64,000 nucleotides of DNA, from the NCBI GenBank assembly GCA_947685225.1, contig CANTUV010000026.1, forward strand, positions 57,001,501 to 57,065,500, given 5' to 3'. Below, piece after piece: positions 25,926 through 38,889 of this stretch; the first letter of the stretch is position 1, and the number at the start of each line of letters is the position of its first letter. The stretch comes from Garcia nutans (taxonomy: Eukaryota; Streptophyta; Magnoliopsida; Malpighiales; Euphorbiaceae). The position numbers and the translations under genes were made by a program. The notes below the pieces were generated by a model. It saw nothing but the letters and a program-made list of their open reading frames with translations, did not search any database and was not told the origin of the DNA.

Positions 25926-28900
25926 TGTGTTACTGTCCATTGGGTTCTCTCTCTAAGTAGAGCTTTGACTTCCTGTTCATTAGGCTTTGCGTAGATTCAT
26001 TTGCCGATCGTCTGCGATTTCTATCTTTGATCATTTTCCATTGATTTTGCTGGTTTATTTCTACAGTTTATACTTATTTGACTTACTTCTAAGAAATTGG
26101 GCCTTCTTATTATTGTTTCAAGCACTGGGTTTGTGGTTCTCTTCATCGGAGCAACAGTTGCGAGCTTTCAGATACAGTCATTAAGTGTCGTCTTCTCCGT
26201 TGATCTACGGGAAGTTGGAGTCGGTTGGTTCGCTACTTTGTTGGGTTCTTCTTTCCCAACAGGTATGCACTACTTATTCATCACGATACCTATTATCTTG
26301 CAACATTGTAACCAGAATAAGGCAGATGGCGAATATCTTTTGTCGAACAAATTAGAAGGCTGTGTGTGTTGTTTTTTAAAATTGACGTATCCAAGGTGGT
26401 ATAATTTGTGGAGCGCAGTATTGTTGGTGGTATCGTATTTATATTGAATCTCATGACTTGCCTGGTGTGGAACTGCCAAGGTTTTGGCAATACTCTCACT
26501 CGCAGGGGTCTTAAAGATGCCATTTACACTCACCGCCCAGGATTAATTTTTTTGAGCTGAAACAAAACAGAAAACCTCCTTATTGGAGAAGCATAGAAGA
26601 AGATTGAGTTTTAAATTTGCAGAGTATGTAGAACCAAGAGGTACTGCTGGGGGGTCTGTGTTTTTGGTGGAAGGGAAACTGGTTGATACAACCACTCAGT
26701 CTACACTTCAACTATATATATGTAGCAGTGTATGATCCGAATTTTAGCTTCTTTGTAGCTACTTTCATTTATGGCAGTCCTTACAAGTCAGATAAGAAAG
26801 AAGTTTTTAAACGATTGAAATAACTTAATCCTGGACCAGATATTCGTTGGCTATGTATAGGCGATTTTAATCAGATCATGTTTTCTCATGAGAAGGCCTT
26901 TAGATCCTTATTGGAGTAGCTTGTTTGTATATTGGAATGAAGAGTTGCAGATTGTAGATCTGGGATTCAAAGGGGCACAATTTACCTGGTCAAATAAGCA
27001 AGCAGGGACAGAATGTATCCAACAAAGGCTAGACAGGGGATTGGCCAATGTTGACTGGAGATTAAAGTATAATAAAGCATCCATTTTACATGGCCCACTC
27101 AGATCATCGACCTCTAATACTAAATCTATAGCCAAATTATATGCGTAAGAAAGGTTCCTTTAGGTTTGAGCTCAAATGGCTTGAAAAACCAGAATGCAAG
27201 AATATTATAAAGAATATCTGGGGACAAGCTTCTAATAGTAAAGGCTATAACCTTTTCTTATAGAACTTGCAAAATACTGCAAGGAAGCTAAAGATCTAGA
27301 GCAAGGAAACTAAATTTAATGCTAGGAAGGGAATTGAAGAGATTGAAGCTGAATTGGATTATCTCTATTCCATTGCACCTCCAAGCAATTTCCATGTGAA
27401 GGAGAACATGCTGCTTGAGGAACTTAATGCATATTGGAGAATGGAGGAGAAATTCTGGTACCAGAGGCCTAGAATAAAATGGCTCTCTGAGGGTGATAAG
27501 GACATTAAATTCTTTCATGCTACTACCATTTAGAGACGTAGGGTAAATTATATTGTGAAGCTTAAGGATGAAAATGGTAACGAAAAGGATGCTAAATTAC
27601 AAAAAATGATAATCGATTTCTATTCAAATCTCTTCTTGGATGGGCAAACATTAAATCAAGAATTAGTTGTAAGTCAAATTCCTCAGACAGTACCTGCAGA
27701 ATTAAATGCATGCTTATGTGACATTCCTTCTGCGGAGGAAATAAGAAGAGTTGCCTTTAGCCTCGGAGCACTTAAAGCCCCTGGTCCTGACGGATTTTCA
27801 GGTATCTTTTATCACAACTTATGGGATGATATTGAATCAAATCTAATCCAAATGGTGCAATTGTTTTTTCGGGATGGGAGGATGATGAGGTTTCTTAACA
27901 AAACCAATATAACTTTGATTCCTAAAAGCCCAGCTCCAGAAACCTTATCTCAATTTAGGCCAATCGGGTTATGCAACTTCTCATATAAAATTATCTTCAA
28001 GATCTTAGTCACTAGACTCAAAAATTATCTTCATCTTTTGATCCATCCCAAGCAAAGGGGCCTTTACTCCAGTTTTCTACAATAATATTCTTATAACACA
28101 TGAATTATTTCATGCGCTCAAATTCCCTAAGTCCAAAAAATTTGATCAATTTATATTGAAATTAGATATGAATAAAGCATATGATAGGGTGGAATGGGGT
28201 TTTCTTCATAAGGTGCTAAGGGCGATGGGTTTCAATGAGGCTGCAACAAACTTGTTTATGCAATGTGTCACTACTGTGCATTATAATATCTATTTAATGG
28301 AAGTATTATTGGACTCAGGCATGGAGTCCCTATTTCTCCTTATTTATTTCTTTTTGTAACTAATGTTTTTTCTTATATGATGGATCAGGCCAGTCAAGAT
28401 GGTACTCTCTACGATTTTCAAATTACAAGAAACACTCCCAGGACCACTCACCTTTTATATGAAGATGACCCTCTTCTTTTTGGCAAAGCTAATTTACAAG
28501 GGGTAATGTCCTTGATGAATATTGTCTTGCTTTATTGCTCTGCTTCTGACCAACTCATTAGCTTGCAAAAGTCAAATGTGGCTTTCAATAAGAGCCTAGC
28601 CCAAGATATAAAAAGAGAGACATCTGCAATCAGTTAGGGGTATAGGAGATGAAAGGTAGTGAGAAGTATTTGAGAGTCCCATCCTGCTGGAGGAGATCTA
28701 AGATAAATGCCTTGAACTTCATTAAAGACAAAATCGTTTCTAAAATGCAATCCTAGAAGCACAAATTTTTATCATTGGATAGAAGGGAAACACCGATCAA
28801 GACAGTTCTAACTGCTATACCTTATCACATAATGTCCTGCCTTTTATTGTCTAAATCCTTCTGTCAAAATTTAGATAATATTTTATCTAAATTTTGGTGG

Positions 28901-30561
28901 AATCAATTTATTAAGGATAAGGGCTTAATTTGGAGAAGGTGGGATAGACTTGCAAGATCGAAGTTCAAAGGGGGTTTTGGGTTTCAAGCAATTTGAACTC
29001 TTCAACATCTCTTTGTTGGTGCTGGATACTAGCCAAGGGAATTGATTGTGTTTGGGGCCAGATTCTAAAAGCAATATATTTCCCTAATAGTTCCTTCCTG
29101 CAGGCTAAGTTAGGCAGAAATCCTTCTTGAGGTTGGAGAAGCATTTTAAAAGTTAGAGATCTTCTTCTTAAGGGAATTAAATGGCAAGTCAGAAGCGGTA
29201 AAGATATACATATTTAGGAAAATGCCTAGGTACCAAATCTTGCAGACTTTAAAATCGCCTCCTCTAAGCCTCTAAACTCCAACTTAAGTAAAATTTATGA
29301 ACTTATTGGCCCCAGAAAAACTGGAGCAAATCTCTTATTTCCTCACTTTTTTCTGAAGCAGAGAGTCAAGCTATACTGTCTTTCCCCATAGGTCCAGCAG
29401 ATGCTCCTGAACGGCTAATTTAGCATTTTGACATGAAAGGAAGGATGTCAGCTAAAACTATTTATTATTTTTTGTGTAAATCAATTTGTGTAGGTGACAG
29501 TACTGGATGCTCCAACAATAATCTTCTTATTTGGAAAAATATCTAAAGTCTAAGCTTGCAGCCCAAAATCAAATGTTTTATATGGAGGCTGTGTACCAAC
29601 ACTGCCAGTTTTAGATAATCTTTGTAAACGAAGATTGAGTCCTTCCAACATTTGCCCTTTGTTCTCCAGAGAGGTAGAATCAATTGTACATTGCCTCTTT
29701 TATTGTGATAATGCAAAAGCTACATGTTCGCCTCCAATATTGGTCTTTATCCTTCTTCTCTTCTTTCTACTACTTTCATAAAATTGTGGCTTTATGTTTC
29801 AAAAATGTATAATGATTTAGATAGAGACTCATGGCTTGCAAGAATTGCACTTTTGCGTTGGCAGGTTTGGAAAGCTAAAAATGAGTTTTGCTTTCAAGGG
29901 ATTAACCCTCAGCCTAAAAACACAGCAGACAATGCATGACTTTCCTTTTACCATGTCGAAGAGCAAAGATTTTGATCTGTTGCTGCTAATACTTCCAGAT
30001 CTTTAACAGATCAAAATACTACAGCTCCTCCCTCAAGTCATTGGAGACCCCCTTCACAAGGTTGGTTTAAAATTAATTCAGATGCACCATATTCTCTCTC
30101 TAGATCAATGGCTGAAATTTCTCCTATTATCAGGTCTCATGAGGGTAAAGTTGTAGATGGTTTAGCTTGCATAATTAAATCATATTCGGCGCTAAGAAAT
30201 GAAGCTCTTGCCATGTTAACTGCGGTATAAACAGCGTTGCTTTGAAGCTAGATTATGTATGCTTTGAATCTGATTGCTTGGAGCTTGTGAATGCTGTCAA
30301 TGATGTTGATTATTGTCCTTGGAAAATGGAAGCAATGATTATGAACATCAAGCATGGAGCAAAGATATTGAAAGCTTGTACCTTTTTTCATATTCCTAGA
30401 AAGTATAATTTGCTGGTGGATTGGATTACATTTGCAATTCAAAAAGCTTTACTGAATTCAGATTGGATTGCTAATTCCCCTCCTCAGTTGGAAGCTATCC
30501 TCTTGTATGATTATAATTTTTCATAAATAATATTCATAATTTTTTCCCAGGTAAAAAAAAA
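25926..30561 (+). mobile_element. L1-type LINE retrotransposon, decayed, with intact 12-bp target-site duplication
   Basis: Coding order is that of plant L1 ORF2. An apurinic endonuclease starts at 26453 (MTCLVWNCQGFGNTLTRRG) and continues in pieces to about 27170. Reverse transcriptase (about 27555-28640) shows KAPGPDGFSG, FRPIGLCNFSYKI, KLDMNKAYDRVEW and LLYEDDPLLFGKAN (the F/YxDD catalytic box). A zinc-binding region lies at about 28900-29720, and an RNase H-like domain runs to 30526. At least eight stops or shifts break the frame. The body ends in a 10-base A tail and is bracketed by AGACTTTTGTTT at 25914-25925 and 30562-30573, a perfect duplication. Only about 530 bp precede the endonuclease, too little for a normal ORF1, and none is recognised there. 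It is immobile now. Confidence 0.88.
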
Positions 30562-30647
30562 AGACTTTTGTTTATAACCTTCTCACGAGAAAGTGGATTT
30601 GAACAAACCCCATTGGCCAACCAATACCGACAAACTACAATAGTGAC

Positions 30648-32628
30648 ATGGCATCACCAGCTCCTCCTCCAAGTCGGAGCCCCGAACTGAGACACGATCC
30701 AGTCACTAACCGGTGGGTCATTTTCTCACCCGCCCGTGCCAAACGACCCACTGATTTCAAATCCAAAGCCCCTGAAAACCCAAATCGCAACAATAATCCA
30801 TGTCCTTTCTGCTTTGGCCACGAGCATGAATGTGCTCCCGAAATCTTCCGGGTTCCACCCGATCCAAATAATGAGGAATGGAAGATTAGAGTCTTCGAGA
30901 GCCTCTACCTGGAGTTGAGCAGAAACCTTGATGAACCATCCAGCAGAGCCTTGACTTGGATAATCCAGGTCGGCTACTGAGCGGGTTTGGATTCCATGAT
31001 GTAGTGATCGAGGTTCCAGTTCATTCGGTGCAGTTACGCGATATGGAACCGAGAGAGATCGGCGAGGTTTTGCTTGTTTACAAGAAGAGGATTGAGCAGA
31101 TTATGAGCCGTGAATCTATCAAATATGTGCAGGTTTGGTGTTCTTATTAAATTTGTTTGGGATATTTTTTTCCTTCGATTGCTCGCTTGAGCTTATCAGT
31201 AATTTGCGCTTGATACTTTACTGGATATGCCGATATAGAGATACGGGTTTGTTCCTAGTTCAGTTAATTGTATCATTTGAATGTTCTCAAGGGGCCTGGG
31301 TAGATTATTTAAATGGTTCCATACGTCTTTTCAATCCATCAAATTTTTGTTTGTGTGTATTCACATGTACCAATTGTTTATTGCTTGCCTTTGATGTTGA
31401 TATGCAATTTGAACTCGTTTCTCTTTTGTAGATGCAATCAAATTGATAATGCACTTGGTTTTATGATTTAAGGTGTTCAAGAATCATGGTGCTTCTGCTG
31501 GGGCATCGATGATTCACACTCACAGTCAGATAATGGCACTTCCCGTCATACCTCCTGTTTCTGCCCGACTTGATGGTACAAAGTAGTACTTTGATAAGAC
31601 TGGGAAATGTGCTTTCTGCGTAGTTCAAACGGAAAAGCTTTTAATAGATGAATCAACTCATTTTATCTCCATCGTCCCTTTTGCTGCCACTTTTCCATTT
31701 GAGATATGGATTGTTCCCCGGAATCATTCCTCTCATTTCCATGAATTAGGTTCTGAGAAGGTAATAATCTTTGCTTAGTTCTAGTTTTTGCAAATTGCAT
31801 CTATCAGTTGGTTTTGTAGCTAGGTTTTAAAATCTACCCTGATAGTTGCTATTCTTTTAATTTTTTGAACATTGTTAGTGAACTGAGGTATTGAAATTTA
31901 AATGAGTTTGTTTACTAATTAATGGGGAAGAAACATTTTGGTAACAGTCATCAATCTATCGACATGTATCTTCAATGCCACATGAGAAGGAACTACTTCA
32001 TTTCTGGATTTGGTTGAAAATCTTCTCTGATGCACGTACAAAACAGTGATGATGATAGAACCTCATATTCAATAAATTTTTGAGTTCAGTCCAACATTCA
32101 ACATTGTACATACACATACACGCTCAATAATACGGAACATCAATAGGCTATGATGCTTGCATTGTTCTCTCGCTTGATGTTTGTATTATTCTCTATACTT
32201 GCTTTTTATGTGAATTGTGATATCTACATTTAATAGATTTATATTAGAACCAATGAAATGCTAAAGAACACATTCGGCATTAAATACCAATTTCTGAATC
32301 ATTGCATATGGTTTTTATTTTTTTTAATGATTCACAATATCATTAGTAGTCATCTCTGCAGGCTGTTGAACTTGGGGGATTGCTGAAGGTTATGCTCAAA
32401 AAGATGTCTGTACAATTGAATAACCCACCATTCAATTTCATGATCCAGACAGCTCCACTCGAGGTTAAAGAATCGCAATTACCTTATACTCACTGGTTTT
32501 TACAGATAGTACCTCAATTAACTGGGGTAGGAGGATTTGAAATAGGAACTGGTTGTTATATAAATCCTGTTTTCCCTGAGGATGCTGCAAAAGTTCTGAG
32601 AGAGGCTTCCAGTGGAGGGTTGAACTAA
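30648..32628 (+). pseudogene. GalT-like nucleotidylyltransferase (ADP-glucose phosphorylase type), broken
   Basis: The exons 30648-31132, 31473-31760 and 32362-32628 match the plant HIT-superfamily protein At5g18200, annotated as galactose-1-phosphate uridylyltransferase and shown in the literature to act as an ADP-glucose phosphorylase. Motifs seen are NRWVIFSPARAKRPTDF, zinc-type CPFC and CAFC pairs, the active-site HTHSQ (HxHxQ), and the conserved end GGFEIGTGCYINPVFPED. Two lesions are visible. One base is missing near 30950, so the frame after SRALT shifts (LDNPGRLLSGFGFHD continues in another frame). An in-frame TAG follows GTK in exon 2 (about 31584). Splice sites are intact, so this is a recently dying copy rather than a retrocopy. 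Sequencing error could explain either lesion alone, but hardly both. Confidence 0.85.
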
Positions 32629-34239
32629 TCATACACATACTGTCAATCTTACTTGCATTTAAACAAATGAGAAAAAAAATAAGAAGTATTATTTTGTGTC
32701 CTGATGCTATTTTGAATAAGTTGACATGCTTTTCTGTCCTGTGCATGCATCGAAAGGTTATACACATTCATTAAAGGTTGCATCTTGCATGGACCTAGGT
32801 TTCCCATCTGTCCCCCATGGTTATACTTTGTCTGTGGCAAGTGCAACGCTGTTTATAATGCTATAATGCAAGACAGAGAAAGCAAAATGGCAAATGCCTT
32901 TGAATAGCATCAAAATATCGACCGTCATGATGCAGAAAGGAAATGAGATCCGTAGAAACAGTGTGGCATGATGGTATCTTGTACTTTTTTTATATAATCC
33001 TTTTCTCTTTCAATTCTTCACGATTTAAAGCTCTATGGTGGAACAACCTTGAGTTTGATTTATAGCTCAGTCAGTGTCAAGTTGGCTGCAAAGGATCGCA
33101 TAGTAGCACTGGTTGCTGCTGTGATTGAATGCTTGTAGTAGTGGGCTGGACATGCCTTGAGCGAACATTCAATTTGCCAAATACAACTTTGGGCTGCTGT
33201 GGTAAATATGAATTGGCCTTCATCAAAAACTCAGAACTCAATGTTCTTCAATTTTCAATTTTCTTTGTATTCGGACTATATCAATGGCGATAAAACAATT
33301 ATCTAATCAAAAGACATAAGGCGGTGAACTCTCCTTTCAAAGGGAATCAATAGTAGCATTTGCAGCTGTGAACTTCCTCCTCAAGCACAAGATAAATCAA
33401 TCACGCTCATCGACAGAGAACCACTCATGGTGATGGCGAATTTCATTTTCAATTCTACTGCCGCCGTCAATGGGGAAACAATCCAAAACTACCACATAAA
33501 AAGCATGCTAAAAAAAAATCCCATATCTAAATTTACAAAAATTTATAAAAAAAATTCAAAATCGCCAATGAAAATCCTTATACTCTCTAATCTCTTCGCA
33601 ACATAAATTTTGCATATCCACTGCAATAAAGATATTTTATCCTTATGAAAAGTCTTTATTTAAAAAAAAAATCCAGTTAAATAAATACACTAAAGCATAT
33701 CTCTTTTCTCTTGTGACGAAAAGCTCTTTTCCTTAGAAGAAATCCACAGAGATGTACAAATGCTTTTAGATTAGTAAAACCATATAACATTGTCTATGGC
33801 AAAATGTTTGGAGCAAATGAAAAAAACACTTATTGTGAATTTATCAAAAAATAAAAAAAATTATTTTTTTCCTTCAATCACTTTTTAACTAATAAAATAT
33901 ACTAGATAAAGAACAAAGAGCATTAAAATCCAAATATCAAAACAACATTTCCCCGTATATAGGGTAAAAAATCCTCATTTTGTGTTTTGGATATGATAGA
34001 AAAGGTGAAAAATAGTCATGAATTTTTTTGGATTTATATTTTATGTTGAATTTTTTGTTTTTATTTTTATTTTAAAGTTATTTGATTGTTTTAGGATAAA
34101 AAAAATAAATAAATTTAAGGGCCACTTTTACTATACCACGTCACATCACGTATTAATAGAGAAAAAATCTGTTAATAAACCCGTTAAGTGAGGGGGCACA
34201 AATATTAAATTTTTAAAAAATCATAATATATTTATCCCT
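32629..34239. other. Spacer between the GalT-like and YTH pseudogenes
   Basis: The first part is the probable 3' UTR of the GalT-like gene. The rest is AT-rich and has no recognisable coding sequence, repeat end or RNA gene. Confidence 0.5.
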
Positions 34240-36278
34240 AATAATAAAGCTTTCAGTGGAAATGTAAATAGAAGTAAGCCTTTTAGACAAAGCAATCAAA
34301 AATCTAATTCAAGTTTAAATGGTTCATACAAAAGGGGAGGTTTACCTACAGGATTTCCATCTTCTTGTCATGACCCAAGGTTTGGATATGATGAGTTTCA
34401 GTCACCAATGCCTTGGTTGGATCCCTCTATGTTCTCGAATGGGCTGGACATACAATCAGCAATGGTTTTTCTTCATCAATGGTAAGTATTGAACTGGTAA
34501 TCTGCCTGTTTTTCATTCTGGAGCTTATGGATGATCTAAGTTTGCTTCTACAAGGTAACGAAAATTTTCTTTTGGTGAGATAATTGTTTAAATTCTTTTG
34601 ATATAGTCTTAAAATCATGTTTGTTATGTGTTTTAAGTGGACCTATTTAACTTCAGCTTCCTAAAAAAAAGGACTCAGCAGCTTGTGTTTTCAGAGTTTA
34701 TTAATTTGACGGCTGATGGTTCTTGTAATTTCTTGTCTTACATCTTTTAGGGCGATGCATTAAGATTGTTTTATTGTTCTAATCTCAGAATTTGCAACCA
34801 AGAAGACCAATGCCTGGCTTTGGGCAGGCTCCTGGAGCTATGAACATTATGTATCCTAACAATAGAATGTATGGTCAATATGGATATAGGGCTGGTGCAG
34901 GTTTTGGATCCTATGGTGGTAATTCGTGGACAAATGGACGTGAGTGGGTAGTTGTTGATAATAAATATAAACCTAAGGCCGTGGCTACAGCAATGAGAAT
35001 ATGGATGGTTTGAGCGAGTTGAATAGAGGACCTAGGGCCAAGAGTTTTAAGAGCCAAACAGAGTTTGGCCCTGTTGCAAAGGAAGTCCAGGGCCAGAATC
35101 TCCTACTGACAGAGAATAATAAGGAGGAAATTTTGCCTCAAGTGCTGGACATGGAACAGTACAACAGAGAGGATTTTCCAGAGGATTACTTGAATGCAAA
35201 GTTCTTCGTTATTAAGTCTTACAGTGATGATGATGTTCACAAGAGCATCAAATATGGTGTGTGGGCAAGCACACCTAATGGGAATAAAAAGCTGGATGCA
35301 GCATATACTGAAGCCAAAGAAAATTCTGGTGGCTGTCCTGTATTTCTACTGTTCTCTGTAAGCAGGAATAGTTTGGTATCACTGACTGATCACATTTTGT
35401 AGTTTTTTTCTGAGCTTGGCTTTATTTATTTTTGTTCTTTTAGGTCAATACCAGCGGGCAATTTGTTGGTTTAGCAGAGATGGTTGGATCTGTTGATTTT
35501 AATAAAACTGTGGAGTATTGGCAGCAGGAGAAGTGAATTGGTTGCTTCTCTGTGAAGTGGCATATTATTAAGGATGTGCCAAATAGTTCCTTAAGGCATA
35601 TAACACTTGAAAACAATGAGAACAAGCCTGTAACTAATATTAGAGATGCACAAGAGGTAGATGGGTTTTCCTCTTCCTTTCTCTGTTTTTTTTTTTCTTT
35701 TTTCAAATTATACTTCTCTAATTTTTAAATGGTTGCTCGATGATATAGGTTGTCTTTGAGAAAGGTATTCAGATACTTAAAATTTTTAAGGGTCATAGAG
35801 GCAAGACATCCATCCTGGATGATTTTGGATTTTATGCAGCTCGAGAAAGAATATTGCAGGAGAAAAAGGGCTAAGCAAAAGATTCAAAAACAGGTAGGAT
35901 GTTCTCACTTTTTTAGTAACTCTTAATCATTGTATTGCTTCTGTATTATGCTTCCTCGCATGCAAGCTCTACATTCCTATTTCCTTTTTGTTTTTTTCCA
36001 TACTGCTGGAGCTGATCAACCAATTTTAAAACATTTTATTGTCTTATGAAAAGGTTTTGGATGGGAAACCGAGTGATGATTTGCCAAATACAATAGAGAA
36101 CCTTGTAACCGCGGGGAAAGAGAATTTACAAAAATCCTTAGATAGTGTATCAAAGGCAGCAGCGAGTGCCGCAACAGTTGAAGTGGTTAAGCAGCTAGAA
36201 GAGAATGGATCATCTGAAATTCTAATGTGGTTGCAAGTGACTGCTAATTTTTGGGCTGTTACTACCATTCCATTTTAG
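34240..36278 (+). pseudogene. YTH-domain m6A reader (ECT family), broken and partial
   Basis: Recognisable exons are about 34240-34481 (SKPFRQSNQ, PRFGYDEFQSPMPWLDPSMF), 34789-35357, 35444-35658, 35750-35894 and about 36054-36278. Together they cover the Tyr/Gly/Pro-rich middle (NLQPRRPMPGFGQ, MYGQYGYRAGAGFGSYG), the YTH domain (FFVIKSYSDDDVHKSIKYGVW, NGNKKLDAAY, CPVFLLFSVNTSGQFVGLAEM, KWHIIKDVPNSSLRHITLENN) and part of the tail. YTH proteins bind N6-methyladenosine in mRNA through an aromatic cage. Lesions: a one-base shift near 34978, a TGA at 35534-35536 replacing a conserved Trp, another shift at about 35870, and no N-terminal start exon found. Introns retain splice sites, so it is a decayed gene copy, not a processed one. 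Confidence 0.85.
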
Positions 36279-36341
36279 GATAGAATTTAGGGGTAGGGGT
36301 AGAGTTATAGGGGGTGGGTTTTTTTTTTTTATGACACTGGC

Positions 36342-36538
36342 CAGTGACGGAACCAACTATTCAGAAATAGGAGGGTAAAATTTTTCTTCAACGCATGTAA
36401 AGAGGAGATGAGAGGTTAGGGAAGCTGGGCCTCCACCTCTACCGCTCCGGCCGGTAGAAACTCACTTTAAAAATATATATTCGGCGGCCGGCTAGGGGAG
36501 TCATCAGCCCACACAACTTCACTCTAGTTTTGCCCCTG
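36342..36538. mobile_element. hAT-like MITE, 197 bp
   Basis: It begins CAGTGACGGAACCAACT and ends CTAGTTTTGCCCCTG, so the termini are CAG...CTG with imperfect inverted repeats. Flanking octamers ACACTGGC (36334-36341) and ACACTGAC (36539-36546) agree at 7 of 8 positions, the duplication length of hAT elements. Its first 50 bp (ending GGGTAAAATTTTT) resemble the left end of the element inside PNSB2 at 39133, so they are probably one family. No coding capacity. It sits between the YTH and CCT8 remnants. Confidence 0.65.
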
Positions 36539-37414
36539 ACACTGACAGTGAATTTGCTAATTACTATCAGCACTCACATAGGTTAAGCTTTTACCTGTGC
36601 AAATGGATTGGTGCTTTGAAACCGAATGACTTGCGTGCTCTTTTGTAGCCTAATGTTTCTTATCTTGCTCTTGAAGTAAATTTCTTCTAATTGTTAGGCT
36701 TGTCTCCATGTACCCTTCTTTCTGATGATTGGTGATTTTCATTTTTGAGTGCATAGTTCAAGTGCCAGTTTTATTAATTTCTCAAAGCTTTTTGTTGTTT
36801 TTCAACATCCTTATTTTTTTTATATTGATAATAGAACTAAGTAATTTCCATAAAATGATAAAATCATATATATATATATATATTTATGATATGATAACAT
36901 AAAATGGTAAAAAAAAAAAAAAACTAAACTGATTAGTTCTATATATGATACTTTTTGATAATAAATGGAGATTTGTATCCTACATTTCAATACTGAAAAA
37001 ACAAGTTTTTCCACTCTTTTTTACATTATAATATTTAATAAATAATTCATCTATCAAACTTTAAAAATTTCACTTTTTTATAATTAAAATTTAGTCCAAA
37101 TAGCAAAGGAAAAAAAGGCTCTAATTGTCTAATAATTACTTTTTTTTTAAATATAAAGAAAAAGAAAAAGAGTATCTAATAATTACTTTTTTTAAAATAT
37201 AATAAAAAAAAATATAAATCATGTGTTCGGGTGAGGTCTGCCCCACCAAAGCTTTAATATGTTTCTTTTTGTTAATCTCTGTAGGTTCTCTAGGGTAGCT
37301 GTGCTGGGTTTGTAATCATTCTTAATTCTGTATTTGAAAATATATTTTTTGAGATAAAATTTTTATAGTTTATTCAGATCAACTTTTTTATAATCCTTCT
37401 TGATATTTTTGCAG

Positions 37415-37801
37415 ATATTTTGCTCTCAAATATTCTGCAGATGCTGCCTGCACTGTATTGCGAGTAGACCAGGTATATTATTTGTGATGATTTTTACATA
37501 TTTGCTTTTATATTACACATAATCCTGCTAAGATTACTGGATCTTGTGGATTGTTCTTAACTTGATTTTTATATTTTATGTATGATTGTTTAGGCAGGCG
37601 AATGATTTGGTTATCTTTTGCTGAGCTTTTAATGATTAATTTTGCCACTTCTGCTTGGATTTTATCTTCATAAATGACTGAACATTAATATGAATTTTAA
37701 CTTTTACTTCAATTGTTCTTCCTATTCTGCAGATTATAATGGCAAAACCAGCTGCTGGTGGTCCGAAGAGAGATCCAGCTGCACGGATGGATGAAGACTA
37801 G
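37415..37801 (+). pseudogene. CCT8: CCT8 (TCP-1 theta) C-terminal fragment, last two exons only
   Basis: Exon 37415-37472 encodes YFALKYSADAACTVLRVDQ and exon 37733-37801 encodes IIMAKPAAGGPKRDPAARMDED before a stop. This is the C-terminus of the theta subunit of the cytosolic chaperonin TRiC/CCT, which folds actin, tubulin and other proteins. Splice sites of the intervening intron are intact. The roughly 500 upstream residues are absent: nothing between the YTH relic and 37415 encodes chaperonin sequence. It therefore cannot make a functional subunit. In Arabidopsis, CCT8 (At3g03960) lies between ECT1 and SINE2, so the stub sits where the full gene is expected. Confidence 0.86.
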
Positions 37802-38889
37802 TTTTGGATGGGGCCATAACACACTCGTCTTGCTTGTATCTTTTTGGGCAGAATCTTGTACTTGGTTTGGCGTCTTTTTTCTTCTCCGCCAGATGCCAAA
37901 AAGTTCATGCATAGACAACTTTGAGATGATTGGTTGTGACGATGGTCTGGAAGTACTTTTCAACTGAAAAGCGTATTTGCTTGGGGTGCTTTGGGCCATT
38001 TTGGTGCTGAATTCATTTAATTTGTGTTTCTAACAGTGGCATACTGTGCTCTCATGGGTCTCTAGCATGGCAGGTTTAATGGTTTCAGCAGCCCTCAGAG
38101 TTGGTTTGGCTGTGTATTTTAGTTGTCGCCATGAATTGAACGAACTTGAGGAAGGTCTTCTTTCTAATCAAATCATTCGTGACTGTGACTTACAATTCGC
38201 ATTTGCTTACTCGGAAAAAAGTGACGGTCTAATATGTTTTTTCCGTATAATTTCAAGTTAAATTAACAATTTAAATTTTATTAAATTTCTTTTACTTGAC
38301 TAGAAAATATTTCATTTTTTTTTATTTTGATTTTAGATGATACTTAACAAATGATATAAATTTAGTCCGCCAAGATTAGCAATTTTTACCTATTTTTACT
38401 CGATTGGATTAATATAATTATGAAAATTTGAAAGTTGATTTATGAATGATCAAAATTAATTATTTGAATATATATATATATATAAGCTTAAGCTTTTTTA
38501 AAATAAACATTGATTTTTATTGTTTTAATAATTTTATAATTAATGAAAAAAATACGTGGAGTGTTAAAATATAAAAAAAATACTACAAAATTTAAAAATA
38601 TAATACCTTGGAAATTTAAATTTAACTTTCAAGAATTAAAGGTTTAAGTAATTTGAAATTGTAACAAATATAAGCTCATTAACAAATTCGAGCCGATTTT
38701 ACAAAAATAATAATAATAATGAATTTATAATAATTAACTCTAATTTTGAAGGGTGCAATGATGGTAAATTATTTTTGGTGAACGCCAAAATATAAATCCA
38801 AACAAAAACAGTTATTGAAGCAAGGATGAGCCTAGCAAACTAGTTAGTGGTGTGTGAGTGGAAGCTGTTAAGAGTGCTTCCTTCCGTCA
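37802..38889. other. Spacer after the CCT8 stub
   Basis: The first 450 bp are probably old CCT8 3' UTR and flank, with no conserved coding. From 38260 the DNA is AT-rich. The 38750-38889 stretch should be the promoter and leader of PNSB2. Confidence 0.45.
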
